Notes under the pieces: generated by a model
What the model saw: only the letters and a program-made list of their open reading frames with translations
What the model was told of the DNA's origin: nothing
Database searches by the model: none
Part shown: piece by piece, positions 26,467 to 35,242 of the stretch
Layout of the letters: each line of letters begins with the position of its first letter
Numbering within the stretch: the stretch's first letter is position 1
Source of the DNA: Stakelama marina
GTDB taxonomy: Bacteria > Pseudomonadota > Alphaproteobacteria > Sphingomonadales > Sphingomonadaceae
Reading direction: 5' to 3'
Length of the DNA: 64,000 bases
NCBI RefSeq assembly: GCF_018122655.1
Contig: NZ_JAGRQC010000003.1
Coordinates: 186,001-250,000 of the forward strand
Position numbers and translations under genes: made by a program

Positions 26467-27165
26467 ATGATCGATCTGATCGCATCTACCACGGGCGGCG
26501 GCATGGGATCGCCGGCCGAGATCTGGCAGCATATCGTCGCCGATTTTTCCAACATCACCGGCCCGTCGGAACTCGCCGCGTTCCTGCAGGTGTTGACGAT
26601 CGACGTGATGCTGGCGGGCGACAATGCGATCGTCGTCGGTTCGCTCGCCGCCGGGCTTCCCGCGCAGGACCGCAAGAAGGTCATTGCGATCGGCATCATC
26701 GCAGCGCTGGTGCTGCGCATCGCCTTCGCGCTGACAATGACCTATCTGATGGGCATTGTCGGGCTGATCTTTGCCGGCGGGATCCTGTTGCTGTGGGTCG
26801 CGTGGAAGATGTGGCGCGAGATTCGCCACGGCGCGATCGGCGAGGAAGGCGAGGGCGCCGCCATTTCGCCTTCAAAGACCTTTGCTGCCGCCGCCTGGTC
26901 GGTCGCGATTGCCGATGTTAGCATGAGCCTCGACAACGTGCTTGCGGTTGCCGGTGCGGCGCGCGAGCATCCAGGCATCCTGATGATCGGGCTGATCCTG
27001 TCGGTTGCGCTGATGGGGCTGGCGGCGAACTTCATCGCCAAGATCATCGATCGCTATCGTTGGATCGCATATATCGGCCTGATCGTGATCCTCTATGTCG
27101 CGCTACGCATGATCTATGAGGGCGTGCTCGATCACGATGTCGGAATTCTGCAGCTGCTGATGTAG
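26467..27165 (+). CDS. TerC/YjbE family integral membrane protein (putative metal exporter)
   Basis: This 232-residue membrane protein belongs to the TerC superfamily. It has about seven helices with the paired acidic motifs VLTIDVMLAGDNAIVVGSLA and ADVSMSLDNVLAVAGAA, which carry the conserved aspartates. Related proteins export Mn2+ or other divalent cations. ATG 26467 is preferred over a TTG six codons earlier. It follows rho by 24 bases, so no room exists for the Mn2+ yybP-ykoY riboswitch often seen before such genes, and it is probably cotranscribed with rho. Confidence 0.82.
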   Translation: MIDLIASTTGGGMGSPAEIWQHIVADFSNITGPSELAAFLQVLTIDVMLAGDNAIVVGSLAAGLPAQDRKKVIAIGIIAALVLRIAFALTMTYLMGIVGLIFAGGILLLWVAWKMWREIRHGAIGEEGEGAAISPSKTFAAAAWSVAIADVSMSLDNVLAVAGAAREHPGILMIGLILSVALMGLAANFIAKIIDRYRWIAYIGLIVILYVALRMIYEGVLDHDVGILQLLM

Positions 27166-27176
27166 CAGGGGGGACC

Positions 27177-27201
27177 GCGGAGCGCCGCCGGGGCGCTCCG
27201 C
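27177..27201. terminator. Hairpin between convergent TerC-like and hydrolase genes
   Basis: GCGGAGCGCC and GGCGCTCCGC form a perfect ten-pair stem around a five-base loop, between two convergent stop codons. There is no following T run in either direction, so it may act as a weak bidirectional terminator or only as a transcript end-stabilising hairpin. Confidence 0.5.
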
Positions 27202-27213
27202 CCTCCGACAGCG

Positions 27214-27912
27214 TTAGCCGCGCAGATGTTCGGCAAAAAATTCCGATGTGCGCTTGTCGGCGAGATCGGCCGACTCTTCCGAACGCCGCTTGCCGACCTC
27301 GGTTGCAAAGCCGTGATCTTCGCCTGGATAGTCGTAGAGCGTGACCTTCGGATGGTCGTCGAGCCCCTCGTGCATCTTCGCCTGCGCTTCCTTGTCGACG
27401 AAATGATCCTCTTGCGGAATGTGGAGCATGACCGGCTTTCCGATCGCGTTCATTTCACCAAGCAGGTTATCGATTCCGACACCATAATAGCCGACAACCG
27501 CATCGGCATCGGTTCGCGTCGCAGTCATGAAGGCGAGGCGACCGCCGAGGCAGTAGCCGACTGCGCCGACCTTTCCGCCGTTCGTCATCGCGCGCGCTCG
27601 CTTGATAGTCTCTTCGATATCGCGAACGCCGGCGTCCTGATTGAACTTGCCCATCAGATCGAGCGCCTTCTGGAATTCGGGCTCGACATCGGGGTCGAGC
27701 TCGATCCCCGGTTCGAGCCGCCAGAACAGATCGGGCGCCAGCGCGAGATAGCCAGCCTCGGCCAGCTTGTCGCACTTGCGACGGATGCCGGCATTGACGC
27801 CGAAAATTTCCTGGATGACGACGATCGCCGCGCTGGGCTCTCCCTCGGGTTCGGCGCAATAGGCGCTAAAGCTGCCGCCATCGGGCGAATCGATCGTAAT
27901 CGTCTTGGTCAT
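27214..27912 (-). CDS. Dienelactone hydrolase family protein
   Basis: This 232-residue alpha/beta hydrolase has the dienelactone-hydrolase arrangement: nucleophile cysteine in VGAVGYCLGGRLAFM, an aspartate region and a late histidine in YPGEDHGFAT. The N-terminal EIFGVNAGIRRKCDKLA with the conserved glutamate fits too. The family cleaves lactone or ester bonds; the substrate is not apparent here and no chlorocatechol genes are nearby. The ATG overlaps the ogt stop by four bases. Confidence 0.88.
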   Translation of the reverse strand: MTKTITIDSPDGGSFSAYCAEPEGEPSAAIVVIQEIFGVNAGIRRKCDKLAEAGYLALAPDLFWRLEPGIELDPDVEPEFQKALDLMGKFNQDAGVRDIEETIKRARAMTNGGKVGAVGYCLGGRLAFMTATRTDADAVVGYYGVGIDNLLGEMNAIGKPVMLHIPQEDHFVDKEAQAKMHEGLDDHPKVTLYDYPGEDHGFATEVGKRRSEESADLADKRTSEFFAEHLRG

Positions 27913-28403
27913 GCTGCATCTCCGGTCTGGTTGAACGACAAATGGGCTTGTTCGTGGTCGAGCAACCAGCGTTTGGTGGCCGGACCGGTTCCCGCCGAAT
28001 ATGCCCCCAACACGCCACCGGCTGCGAGGATACGGTGGCATGGCACGACGATCGGAAAGGGGTTGCGCGCGCAAAGCTGACCGATTGCCCTGGCGCTCGA
28101 CCCCAATATGTTCGCAAACGCGCCATAGCTGAGCGTCTCGCCATATCCGACATCGATCAACCCCGCGCGCAATTGTTCGCCTCGCCGAGTGGAGAGCGGC
28201 GCGAGCGCCAGGTCGAACCGGGTCCGGTCGCCTGCGAACCATGCCCCGATTTGCTCGATCGCCGTGCGCACCATCGTTGCGCTTCCGCGCCGCTCGCCGG
28301 GTTCGCTGTCGCAGATCCGGATTGCGTAGAGCAGCTCGTCATCGCCCTCGACATGGATTGTGCCGATGGGCGTTGCGATCATGCCGTGGTCGCGCGCATA
28401 CAT
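27909..28403 (-). CDS. ogt: Methylated-DNA--protein-cysteine methyltransferase
   Basis: This suicidal repair protein removes methyl groups from O6-methylguanine. The 164-residue protein has the active-site PCHR within NPFPIVVPCHRILAAGG and the helix-turn-helix YGETLSYGAFANILGSSARAIGQLC. It lacks the N-terminal Ada regulatory domain, so it is an Ogt-type single-domain enzyme. It is coupled to the dienelactone hydrolase gene downstream. Confidence 0.92.
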   Translation of the reverse strand: MYARDHGMIATPIGTIHVEGDDELLYAIRICDSEPGERRGSATMVRTAIEQIGAWFAGDRTRFDLALAPLSTRRGEQLRAGLIDVGYGETLSYGAFANILGSSARAIGQLCARNPFPIVVPCHRILAAGGVLGAYSAGTGPATKRWLLDHEQAHLSFNQTGDAA

Positions 28404-28451
28404 GGTGCAGATCTAGCAGCCCGATATGCGGGCGCTCAAGCGGAGAACCCG

Positions 28452-28682
28452 ATGAAGATCAATGTCGAGGTCGATTGCACCCCCGAAGAGGCACGTCGCG
28501 CGATGGGCCTGCCCGATTTCACCCCGGTGCACGACAAATATGTGTCGATGTTGCTGGAAACACTGGAAAAAGGCGCCACACCCGAATTGCTCGAATCGAT
28601 GATGAAAAGCTGGTCTCCCATGGGTGAGGCGGGGCTGCAATTCTGGCAGCGCATGTTCGACGCGAGCGGCAAGAGCGGCTGA
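28452..28682 (+). CDS. DUF6489-type small conserved protein
   Basis: This 76-residue protein opens MKINVEVDCTPEEARRAMG, a form I associate with a small uncharacterised family (DUF6489) of Sphingomonadales and relatives. It is predicted soluble, with amphipathic helices ending in LQFWQRMFDASGKSG. CGGAG precedes the ATG. It ends just before mnmE on the same strand with no promoter space, so it is cotranscribed with tRNA-modification genes. Function unknown. Confidence 0.7.
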   Translation: MKINVEVDCTPEEARRAMGLPDFTPVHDKYVSMLLETLEKGATPELLESMMKSWSPMGEAGLQFWQRMFDASGKSG

Positions 28683-28691
28683 TTGCACGTT

Positions 28692-29993
28692 GTGGACACG
28701 ATTTTTGCGCTGTCGAGCGGTTTGCCGCCCGCGGGTATCGGCGTCATCCGCGTCAGCGGGGCCGCAGCGGGCGATGCGCTTCTTGCGCTGACGGGACGCG
28801 ACAGCCTTCCGACCCAACGCAAGGCGGTCTTGCGCCGTATCGTCGATCCCCGCGACGGCGCCGTGCTCGATGATGCGCTGCTCCTATGGTTTCAGGGGCC
28901 GGCGACGGCCACCGGCGAGGATCTCGCCGAAATACACTGTCATGGCGGACGCGCCGTTATCCGAGCGGTCGAAGGTGCGCTTGCGGCTGTTTCAGGGCTT
29001 CGGGCCGCCGAACCGGGCGAATTTACGCGTCGGGCGCTGATCAATGGCCGGATCGATCTCACCCAGGCCGAGGCGCTTGGCGATTTGCTGACGGCGGAGA
29101 CGGAAACCGCGCGGCGGATCGCGCTTGCCAACAGCGGGGGTGCGTTGCGGCGGCAGATCGACGATTGGGGCGGTACGATTGTCGATCTTTCCAGCAGGGT
29201 CGAGGCAGTGCTCGATCACGCCGATGAGGACGATATCGATGAAGACTCAATCCTAGATGTCCTCCGGCAGCAATGCAGAGCACTTGCGGGGGCGATCGCC
29301 CGCGCGCTTCGGAATCCGCCGGTCGAACGTTTGAATGAGGGAATCAATGTCGTGCTTGCCGGTCCGCCCAATGCCGGCAAATCGACATTGCTCAACCGGC
29401 TTGTCGAGCGGGAGGCGGCCATCGTGTCGCCGATTGCGGGAACGACTCGCGACCGGGTCGACGCTGCTGTGCGGCGCCACGGGGTCGGATATGTCTTTAC
29501 CGACACCGCGGGACTGGCCGAGCGCACCGATGATCCGGTGGAAGCGATCGGGATCGAACGCGCGCGCGTTGCGGCGCAGACCGCCGACATTCTATTATGG
29601 CTCGGCGACGACGCTCCCCCGCACGTCGACGGACTGACGAGGATCATCCCGGTTCATCCGCGCAGCGATGAGGCGGCGAGGGCCGATGCGGTTGAAGGGA
29701 GGATTCGCGTATCGGCGCATACAGGTGAGGGGATCGAAGATTTGTGGGCGCTCATCGAATCGGAGTCGCGAGACCTGATTCCGCGCCCCGATCAGGCCGC
29801 GATGAACCAGCGCCAGCGTGACTTGTGCGCCGCCTGTGTAAGTGCGCTGGACGACGCCGCGGTCGAGCGAGATCCGATTTTGCTCGCCGAATCGTTGCGT
29901 GCGGCCCGGGCAAGCATCGACCGGATCACCGGGCGAGCTGACGTCGAGGCGATGCTCGACTCACTTTTTTCGCGCTTCTGCATCGGCAAATAG
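28692..29993 (+). CDS. mnmE: tRNA uridine-5-carboxymethylaminomethyl GTPase MnmE
   Basis: MnmE and MnmG modify U34 of certain tRNAs. The 433-residue protein has an N-terminal tetrahydrofolate-binding domain (MDTIFALSSGLPPAGIGVIR), a helical domain with the GTPase inserted, G1 GPPNAGKS (224-231), G3 DTAG (271-274) and the C-terminal FCIGK cysteine motif. The expected G4 NKxD is not visible: the position reads VHPRSD (321-326). GTG 28692 is preferred because it gives the family N terminus; a TTG three codons earlier is possible. Confidence 0.93.
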   Translation: MDTIFALSSGLPPAGIGVIRVSGAAAGDALLALTGRDSLPTQRKAVLRRIVDPRDGAVLDDALLLWFQGPATATGEDLAEIHCHGGRAVIRAVEGALAAVSGLRAAEPGEFTRRALINGRIDLTQAEALGDLLTAETETARRIALANSGGALRRQIDDWGGTIVDLSSRVEAVLDHADEDDIDEDSILDVLRQQCRALAGAIARALRNPPVERLNEGINVVLAGPPNAGKSTLLNRLVEREAAIVSPIAGTTRDRVDAAVRRHGVGYVFTDTAGLAERTDDPVEAIGIERARVAAQTADILLWLGDDAPPHVDGLTRIIPVHPRSDEAARADAVEGRIRVSAHTGEGIEDLWALIESESRDLIPRPDQAAMNQRQRDLCAACVSALDDAAVERDPILLAESLRAARASIDRITGRADVEAMLDSLFSRFCIGK

Positions 29994-29996
29994 CGA

Positions 29997-30012
29997 TGTT
30001 CCACGTGGAACT
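29997..30012. promoter_or_regulatory. parS: parS site 1
   Basis: TGTTCCACGTGGAACT matches the bacterial parS palindrome TGTTNCACGTGNAACA at 15 of 16 positions. It lies four bases after the mnmE stop and before mnmG. The immediately following TTTTT also gives it a terminator-like look, but the near-perfect ParB consensus and the neighbouring parAB favour a centromere. Confidence 0.9.
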
Positions 30013-30050
30013 TTTTGACGGGAGCAGCCTTCGCGTTTAGCGGAGAAGCC

Positions 30051-31895
30051 ATGCACACGTTCGATGTCATCGTCATCGGCGGCGGCCATGCCGGCGTCGA
30101 AGCCGCTGCTGTAGCAGCGCGCCGCGGTGCGCGTGTGGCGCTGGTAAGCTTTGATCTGACGAAGATCGGGGCGATGTCCTGCAATCCGGCGATTGGCGGC
30201 CTCGGCAAGGGTCATCTTGTCCGTGAGGTAGACGCCTTTGATGGTCTGATGGCGCGTGCAGCCGACGCAGCGGCGATCCATTACCGGATGCTCAACCGAA
30301 GCAAGGGCAGCGCGGTTCAGGGGCCGCGGGTGCAGGCCGACCGCGCCTATTATGCCGCGGCGGTCCAGCATATGCTCGCCGGGCAGCCCGGGCTGACGCT
30401 CGTTGAAGGTGAGGCGGAGAGTCTCGTACTTGCGGGTGGGCGGATCGCGGGAGTTTCACTGGCTGGCGGCACCGATCTGGTCGCGCCCTCCGTGGTGCTG
30501 GCCACGGGTACTTTTCTGGGCGGGCGCATATTCCGCGGCGAAGAACGACATGAAGGCGGTCGGATCGGCGAACGCGCCGCAACCCGCCTCGGAGTCCAGC
30601 TTCGCGAACTCGGCCTCCCGATATCACGCCTGAAGACGGGGACGCCGCCAAGGCTCAATGCGCGCAGCATCAACTGGGGAGCGCTGGCGGAGCAGCCGTC
30701 CGACGCCGAGCCCTGGACGATGTCACCGATGACAGGGCGGCGCGCCTTGCCGCAAATCTTTTGCGCAATCACGCGTACCAACGAAGCCAGCCACGCGATC
30801 ATCCGCCGCGCGCTCGACCGGTCGCCGCTATTTTCCGGCGCAATCGACGCGCAGGGGCCACGTTATTGCCCCTCGATCGAGGATAAGATCCATCGTTTTG
30901 GGGATCGCGATGGGCATCAGGTGTTCCTGGAACCCGAAGGCCTCGCGACGAACCTCGTCTATCCCAACGGCATTTCGACGTCGCTGCCGACCGATGTCCA
31001 GCTCGATATGGTGCGCTCGATGGCTGGGCTCGAGCGCTGCGAGATCGTCGTGCCTGGCTATGCCGTCGAATATGACCATGTCGATCCGCGTTCGCTTGAT
31101 CGCCGGCTGGCCGCTTCCGACATCCCGGGGCTGTTCTGCGCGGGGCAGATCAACGGCACGACCGGATATGAGGAGGCCGCAGGGCAGGGGCTGATCGCGG
31201 GCGCGAACGCCGCGGCCGATGCTATGGGGCTTGAGCCGTTGGTCGTCGATAGGGCGGCAAGCTATCTGGGGGTGATGATCGACGACCTGGTTCTGCAGGG
31301 TGTTACCGAACCGTACCGCATGCTGACATCGCGCGCCGAATTCCGTCTTCGGCTGCGCGCGAACAATGCCGAGACCAGGCTCACGCCTATCGCCGAGAGG
31401 CTGGGCTGCCTAACCGAGGACCGCCGCCTTCGTTTCCGCAAAAGGATGGACGCCAAAGCCAGGATCGAACACGCGCTGGAGCGCCCGGTTTCGGCGCACG
31501 CGCTGCGTCAGCGTGGTGCTGACGTTCCGCTTGATGCCGGTACCGACCGCGGTAGCGCATGGCTGCGTTTTCCCGCGGTTTCGCCCGCGCATGTTCTTCC
31601 CGACGCGGTGAGCGACACCGACCCGTCGGTACTGGACGAAGTCATCGAAGATGCCCGCTACGCCCCGTATCTTGCGCGGCAAGAGGGAGAGGTAGCAGAG
31701 CTGCGCGCAAACGAATCGCTGCCGCTGCCCCAATCGCTCGACTATGCGATGGTGCCGGGGCTTTCTGCCGAAATGATCGAGAGGCTGTCCGCCGCACGGC
31801 CCGAAACGCTCGGCGTGGCCGGGCGCATTCGCGGCATCACTCCGGCGGCGCTTTCCGCTATTTTGCTGCACAGCAAGCGCCGGAATGCCGCCTGA
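30051..31895 (+). CDS. mnmG: tRNA uridine-5-carboxymethylaminomethyl modification enzyme MnmG
   Basis: MnmG (GidA) is the FAD-dependent partner of MnmE. The 614-residue protein has the N-terminal FAD fold [41 protein letters not shown], the [23 protein letters not shown] contact and a helical C-terminal domain that contacts MnmE. ATG 30051 has CGGAGAAG immediately upstream. The parS palindrome lies in its leader. Gene order mnmE-mnmG-rsmG-parA-parB is the classic origin-proximal cluster. Confidence 0.96.
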   Translation: MHTFDVIVIGGGHAGVEAAAVAARRGARVALVSFDLTKIGAMSCNPAIGGLGKGHLVREVDAFDGLMARAADAAAIHYRMLNRSKGSAVQGPRVQADRAYYAAAVQHMLAGQPGLTLVEGEAESLVLAGGRIAGVSLAGGTDLVAPSVVLATGTFLGGRIFRGEERHEGGRIGERAATRLGVQLRELGLPISRLKTGTPPRLNARSINWGALAEQPSDAEPWTMSPMTGRRALPQIFCAITRTNEASHAIIRRALDRSPLFSGAIDAQGPRYCPSIEDKIHRFGDRDGHQVFLEPEGLATNLVYPNGISTSLPTDVQLDMVRSMAGLERCEIVVPGYAVEYDHVDPRSLDRRLAASDIPGLFCAGQINGTTGYEEAAGQGLIAGANAAADAMGLEPLVVDRAASYLGVMIDDLVLQGVTEPYRMLTSRAEFRLRLRANNAETRLTPIAERLGCLTEDRRLRFRKRMDAKARIEHALERPVSAHALRQRGADVPLDAGTDRGSAWLRFPAVSPAHVLPDAVSDTDPSVLDEVIEDARYAPYLARQEGEVAELRANESLPLPQSLDYAMVPGLSAEMIERLSAARPETLGVAGRIRGITPAALSAILLHSKRRNAA

Positions 31896-31897
31896 AA

Positions 31898-32521
31898 ATG
31901 ACCGAAGACGAAGCACGCGAATGGGTCCGAACGCGTTTCGGTGTTTCACGTGAAACGCTGCTGGCGCAATTCGGCGAAATGGTTCGTGACGAATCAGCGC
32001 ATCAAAACCTGATCTCAAAGGCGACACTCGACGCGATGTGGGACCGGCACATCGTAGACTCGGCACAATTGCTTACGCTTGCACCCGATGAAGCAAAGGC
32101 AGGGCTGTGGATCGATATTGGCACCGGGGCGGGTTTTCCCGGAATCGTAGCCGCGGCCCTGCGCGAGGCCGAAACCGTGCTGGTAGAGCCGAGAAGGCGT
32201 CGTGCGGAATTTCTCCAGCGCTGCGTCGACGCTCTGGGAATAGGATCGCGAACGCAGATCGTCGCGGCGAAAATCGAGCGCTATTCGGGTCCAAAGGCCG
32301 CCATCATCAGCGCGCGGGCGGTGGCAGCGCTACCCGATCTGTTCGCCGCGGCGCGCCACTGCTCGCGCCGCGATACCATCTGGTTGCTTCCCAAGGGCGC
32401 TTCGGCGCAATCGGAGGTGGAAGCCGCGCGCGATGCATGGCAAGGTTCGTTCCACGTGGAACAGAGTATCACCCATCCTGAATCACGGATCGTCGTCGCG
32501 CGGGAGGTTCGCCGCAAATGA
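31898..32521 (+). CDS. rsmG: 16S rRNA (guanine-527-N7) methyltransferase RsmG
   Basis: RsmG (GidB) makes m7G527 in 16S rRNA. The 207-residue protein has SAM motif WIDIGTGAGFPGIVAAA near residue 69 and the family ISARAVAALPDL segment. It follows mnmG by two bases and overlaps parA by four. Two parS palindromes lie in its reading frame (31942-31957 and 32448-32463), one encoding GVSRETL near the N terminus and the other FHVEQ near the C terminus. Confidence 0.94.
   Translation: MTEDEAREWVRTRFGVSRETLLAQFGEMVRDESAHQNLISKATLDAMWDRHIVDSAQLLTLAPDEAKAGLWIDIGTGAGFPGIVAAALREAETVLVEPRRRRAEFLQRCVDALGIGSRTQIVAAKIERYSGPKAAIISARAVAALPDLFAAARHCSRRDTIWLLPKGASAQSEVEAARDAWQGSFHVEQSITHPESRIVVAREVRRK
31942..31957. 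promoter_or_regulatory. parS: parS site 2 (inside rsmG)
   Basis: TGTTTCACGTGAAACG matches the parS palindrome at 15 of 16 positions, with a perfect 14-bp core GTTTCACGTGAAAC. It sits within the first 20 codons of rsmG. Confidence 0.93.
32448..32463. promoter_or_regulatory. parS: parS site 3 (inside rsmG)
   Basis: CGTTCCACGTGGAACA matches the parS palindrome at 15 of 16 positions with a perfect 14-bp core. It lies near the 3' end of rsmG, about 55 bases before parA, where ParB loading could also affect parA expression. Confidence 0.92.
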
Positions 32522-33297
32522 TCTGCATTGCCATCGCAAACCAGAAGGGCGGCGTCGGCAAGACGACCACCGCGATCAACGTGGCCACCGCGCTCGCCGC
32601 GACCGGCCAGCGCGTTCTGCTGCTTGATCTCGACCCGCAAGGCAACGCATCGACGGGGTTGGGGATAGAGCGATCCGAGCGGTTGCAATCGACCTATGAG
32701 CTGCTGATCGGTGAGACCTCGCTCAACGAAGCCGCAATCGCCACGCGCGTGCCGCGGCTCGATATCGTGCCGTCGACGGTCGACCTGTCGGGTGCAGAGA
32801 TCGAGCTTATCGATTTCGACGCCCGGACCCACCGACTCGATCGCGCAATCGCGCGTAGCGAGGGTCGATGGGACGTGGTTCTGATAGATTGCCCGCCATC
32901 GCTAGGCCTGTTGACGATCAACGCGATGGTCGCATCGCACGCGCTGCTGGTGCCGTTGCAATGTGAGTTCTTCGCGCTCGAAGGGCTTAGCCAGCTCCTC
33001 AACACGGTCGAGCGTATTCGCAGCCGCTTCAACCCCGGCCTGTCGATCCTCGGCGTTGTCCTGACCATGTACGACCGCCGTAACAGGCTGACCGACCAGG
33101 TGGCCGACGATGTTCGCGCTGTGCTGGGTGAGGTCGTGTTCGAAACCGTCATCCCGCGCAATGTCCGCCTTTCGGAAGCGCCGAGCCACGGGCTGCCGGC
33201 GCTGATCTACGATCACCGGTGTGCGGGGTCGGAGGCGTATATAGCCTTGGCGCGTGAGGTGATCGCGCGCATTCCAAAATCTGCGGAGGCAGCATGA
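32518..33297 (+). CDS. parA: Chromosome partitioning ATPase ParA
   Basis: ParA is the Walker-type ATPase whose gradient pulls ParB-parS complexes. The 259-residue protein has the deviant Walker A KGGVGKTTT (10-18) with the signature lysine, VLLLDLDPQGNASTGLG and VVLIDCPPSLGLLTINA. No N-terminal helix-turn-helix extension is present, so it is the chromosomal (Soj-like) type. It overlaps rsmG upstream and parB downstream by four bases each. Confidence 0.96.
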   Translation: MICIAIANQKGGVGKTTTAINVATALAATGQRVLLLDLDPQGNASTGLGIERSERLQSTYELLIGETSLNEAAIATRVPRLDIVPSTVDLSGAEIELIDFDARTHRLDRAIARSEGRWDVVLIDCPPSLGLLTINAMVASHALLVPLQCEFFALEGLSQLLNTVERIRSRFNPGLSILGVVLTMYDRRNRLTDQVADDVRAVLGEVVFETVIPRNVRLSEAPSHGLPALIYDHRCAGSEAYIALAREVIARIPKSAEAA

Positions 33298-34214
33298 ACG
33301 ATCCCGAATCAGCCGGCCAGCCCGCGCAGGCACGGCGTCCGCGTCCGGGGCTGGGCAGGGGCCTGAGCGCGCTGATGGGTGACGCGCCTCGCAACCAGCC
33401 GAGCGAAGACGGCGCACCGCAGAGCGGTATCCGCATGCTTCCCGTAAGCGCGCTCGCGCCGCACCCGGGGCAGCCGCGTCGCACCTTCGACGATCAGGCT
33501 ATCAGCGAACTCGCCAATTCGATCGCATCGCGGGGGCTGATTCAGCCGATCGTCGTGCGCCCACACGGTAAGGATTATCAGATCGTCGCGGGGGAACGTC
33601 GCTGGCGTGCGGCGCAGCGTGCGCGGCTTCATGACGTTCCGGTGATCGTCCGCGAACTCAGCGATGCCGAAACGCTCGAAATCGCGCTTGTCGAGAATAT
33701 CCAGCGGCAGGACCTCAACGCGATCGAAGAGGCCGATGCCTATCGCAAGCTGATCGATGAATTCAGCCATACGCAGGACGCGCTCGCACGCCTGGTCGGC
33801 AAGTCGCGCAGCCATATTGCCAACCTGCTGCGGCTGCTCGATCTGCCGGTATCGGTGCAGAAGATGGTCATCGACGGCGATATTCAGATGGGCCATGCGC
33901 GCGCGCTAATCAACGCACCAGACCCCGAAGCGCTTGCCGAGCAGGTTCGCGACAAGGGGCTTACCGTGCGCGACACCGAGCGCCTGGCGCGCGGAACGCG
34001 GCCGGGTAGCGGTGGTGGCGGCAGCCGCCCGGGGACACCGGCTTCGGGCGCGGAGAATGCCGATATTATCGCGCTAGAACAACAGCTTAGTGATGTTCTG
34101 GGACTCAACGTCAAGATCGCCCATGGCGAGGCTGGCGGTCAGTTGACGATCCAGTATTCGACGCTCGATCAGCTCGATATGGTCTGTCAGCGGTTGAGCG
34201 GCGAGCGCATCTAG
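33294..34214 (+). CDS. parB: Chromosome partitioning protein ParB (CTPase)
   Basis: ParB binds parS and slides on DNA as a CTP-dependent clamp. The 306-residue protein has an N-terminal ParA-stimulating segment (GLGRGLSALMGD), the CTP-binding ParB/Srx domain with SRGLIQPIVV-type SIASRGLIQPIVVRPHG and VAGERRWRAAQ, ENIQRQDLNAIEEA, a central helix-turn-helix (about 150-200) and a C-terminal dimerisation domain. Its stop codon shares the palindrome CTAG with the holA stop on the other strand. Confidence 0.96.
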   Translation: MNDPESAGQPAQARRPRPGLGRGLSALMGDAPRNQPSEDGAPQSGIRMLPVSALAPHPGQPRRTFDDQAISELANSIASRGLIQPIVVRPHGKDYQIVAGERRWRAAQRARLHDVPVIVRELSDAETLEIALVENIQRQDLNAIEEADAYRKLIDEFSHTQDALARLVGKSRSHIANLLRLLDLPVSVQKMVIDGDIQMGHARALINAPDPEALAEQVRDKGLTVRDTERLARGTRPGSGGGGSRPGTPASGAENADIIALEQQLSDVLGLNVKIAHGEAGGQLTIQYSTLDQLDMVCQRLSGERI

Positions 34215-35242
34215 CGCCGGGTCTGTCCGGAGCGCGACGCAGCGCGCGCCATTGCGACACCCATCTGTTCGGCGAGCAGGTTGTCGAGCGTCGAATTCGC
34301 CATCGTCGCGCGTTCTGCTTCGCGGATCCGGTCGATCGCGTGCGCGATCTGGCGTGAATTCCATTTGCGCAGCGCGCGCGATGTCGCGGCCTTTTCGCGG
34401 AAGAAGATGCGGTGGCGCGCAATCACCTCGTCGATCGAATCGCCGGCATCGACTTCTGCGCGCAGCGTCGCCAGTGTCAGCATCCGCCGCGCGAGCTGTC
34501 GCAGCAGCGGGATCGCCGATATTCCGGCTTCATCGAGTGCGGTCAGTTCGCTACCCGCTTCCGCCGCATTGCCGCCGATAATGGCATCGATCGCGCCGAA
34601 CATTTCGACCGATTCGAGATTGGCGCCGATCGCATCGAGCGTCGCCCCGTCGGCATCGCGCGGGCGATCCGGTGCGGCGTCGAGGAACATGGCGAGCTTT
34701 TCGATTTCGCGCGCCAGAATCGCGCGGTCGCCACCCGTCGCCTCCCACAGGCGCGCCGGCGCATCGCCGGTCAGCCTCAACCCCGTGTCGCGCGCCATGG
34801 CCGCCGCGATTCGTGAGGCTTCCGCGCCTTCGGGGACATAGCAACCGAAACTGACCGCGCCGGGTGCCGCAATCGCCGCTTTGACGAGTTTTCCCGACGT
34901 CTTGACGCCGGGGGCGATGACGACGACCGGATTTCCGGCCTGGGGCGCGTCGAGCAGCGTCGAACACGCCGCGAGCACCTCTTCGCCCGCCCCGCTTACC
35001 CGGATGAAGCGGCTGCCGCCGAACAGCGAGATCGACGCAGCTTCGTCGGCGAGCAGCCCTGGATTGGAGCGCAGCGCGGCGGGTTCGATGTCGATCCGCT
35101 CGGCATCGGGGCCGACAGCGCGTGCGAGCCGTTCGGCCAGTGCCTGCGCCCCCGCTTCGTCGGGACCGTGGAACAGATAAAGCCGGACATCGCTGGCCAG
35201 CCGGTCGATCTGGCCGTTGATCTGGCCGGCGCTGACCTTCAC
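34211..35242 (-). CDS. holA: DNA polymerase III delta subunit
   Basis: HolA is the clamp-loader subunit that opens the sliding clamp. The 343-residue protein fits the three-domain delta architecture, starting VSAGQINGQIDRLASDVRLY, with LFHGPDEAGAQALAERLA resembling a degenerate P-loop region, as expected for delta. It is the last gene of the DUF3576-leuS-lptE-holA operon, overlapping lptE by four bases. It converges on parB with stop codons sharing CTAG. Confidence 0.9.
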   Translation of the reverse strand: MKVSAGQINGQIDRLASDVRLYLFHGPDEAGAQALAERLARAVGPDAERIDIEPAALRSNPGLLADEAASISLFGGSRFIRVSGAGEEVLAACSTLLDAPQAGNPVVVIAPGVKTSGKLVKAAIAAPGAVSFGCYVPEGAEASRIAAAMARDTGLRLTGDAPARLWEATGGDRAILAREIEKLAMFLDAAPDRPRDADGATLDAIGANLESVEMFGAIDAIIGGNAAEAGSELTALDEAGISAIPLLRQLARRMLTLATLRAEVDAGDSIDEVIARHRIFFREKAATSRALRKWNSRQIAHAIDRIREAERATMANSTLDNLLAEQMGVAMARAASRSGQTRR

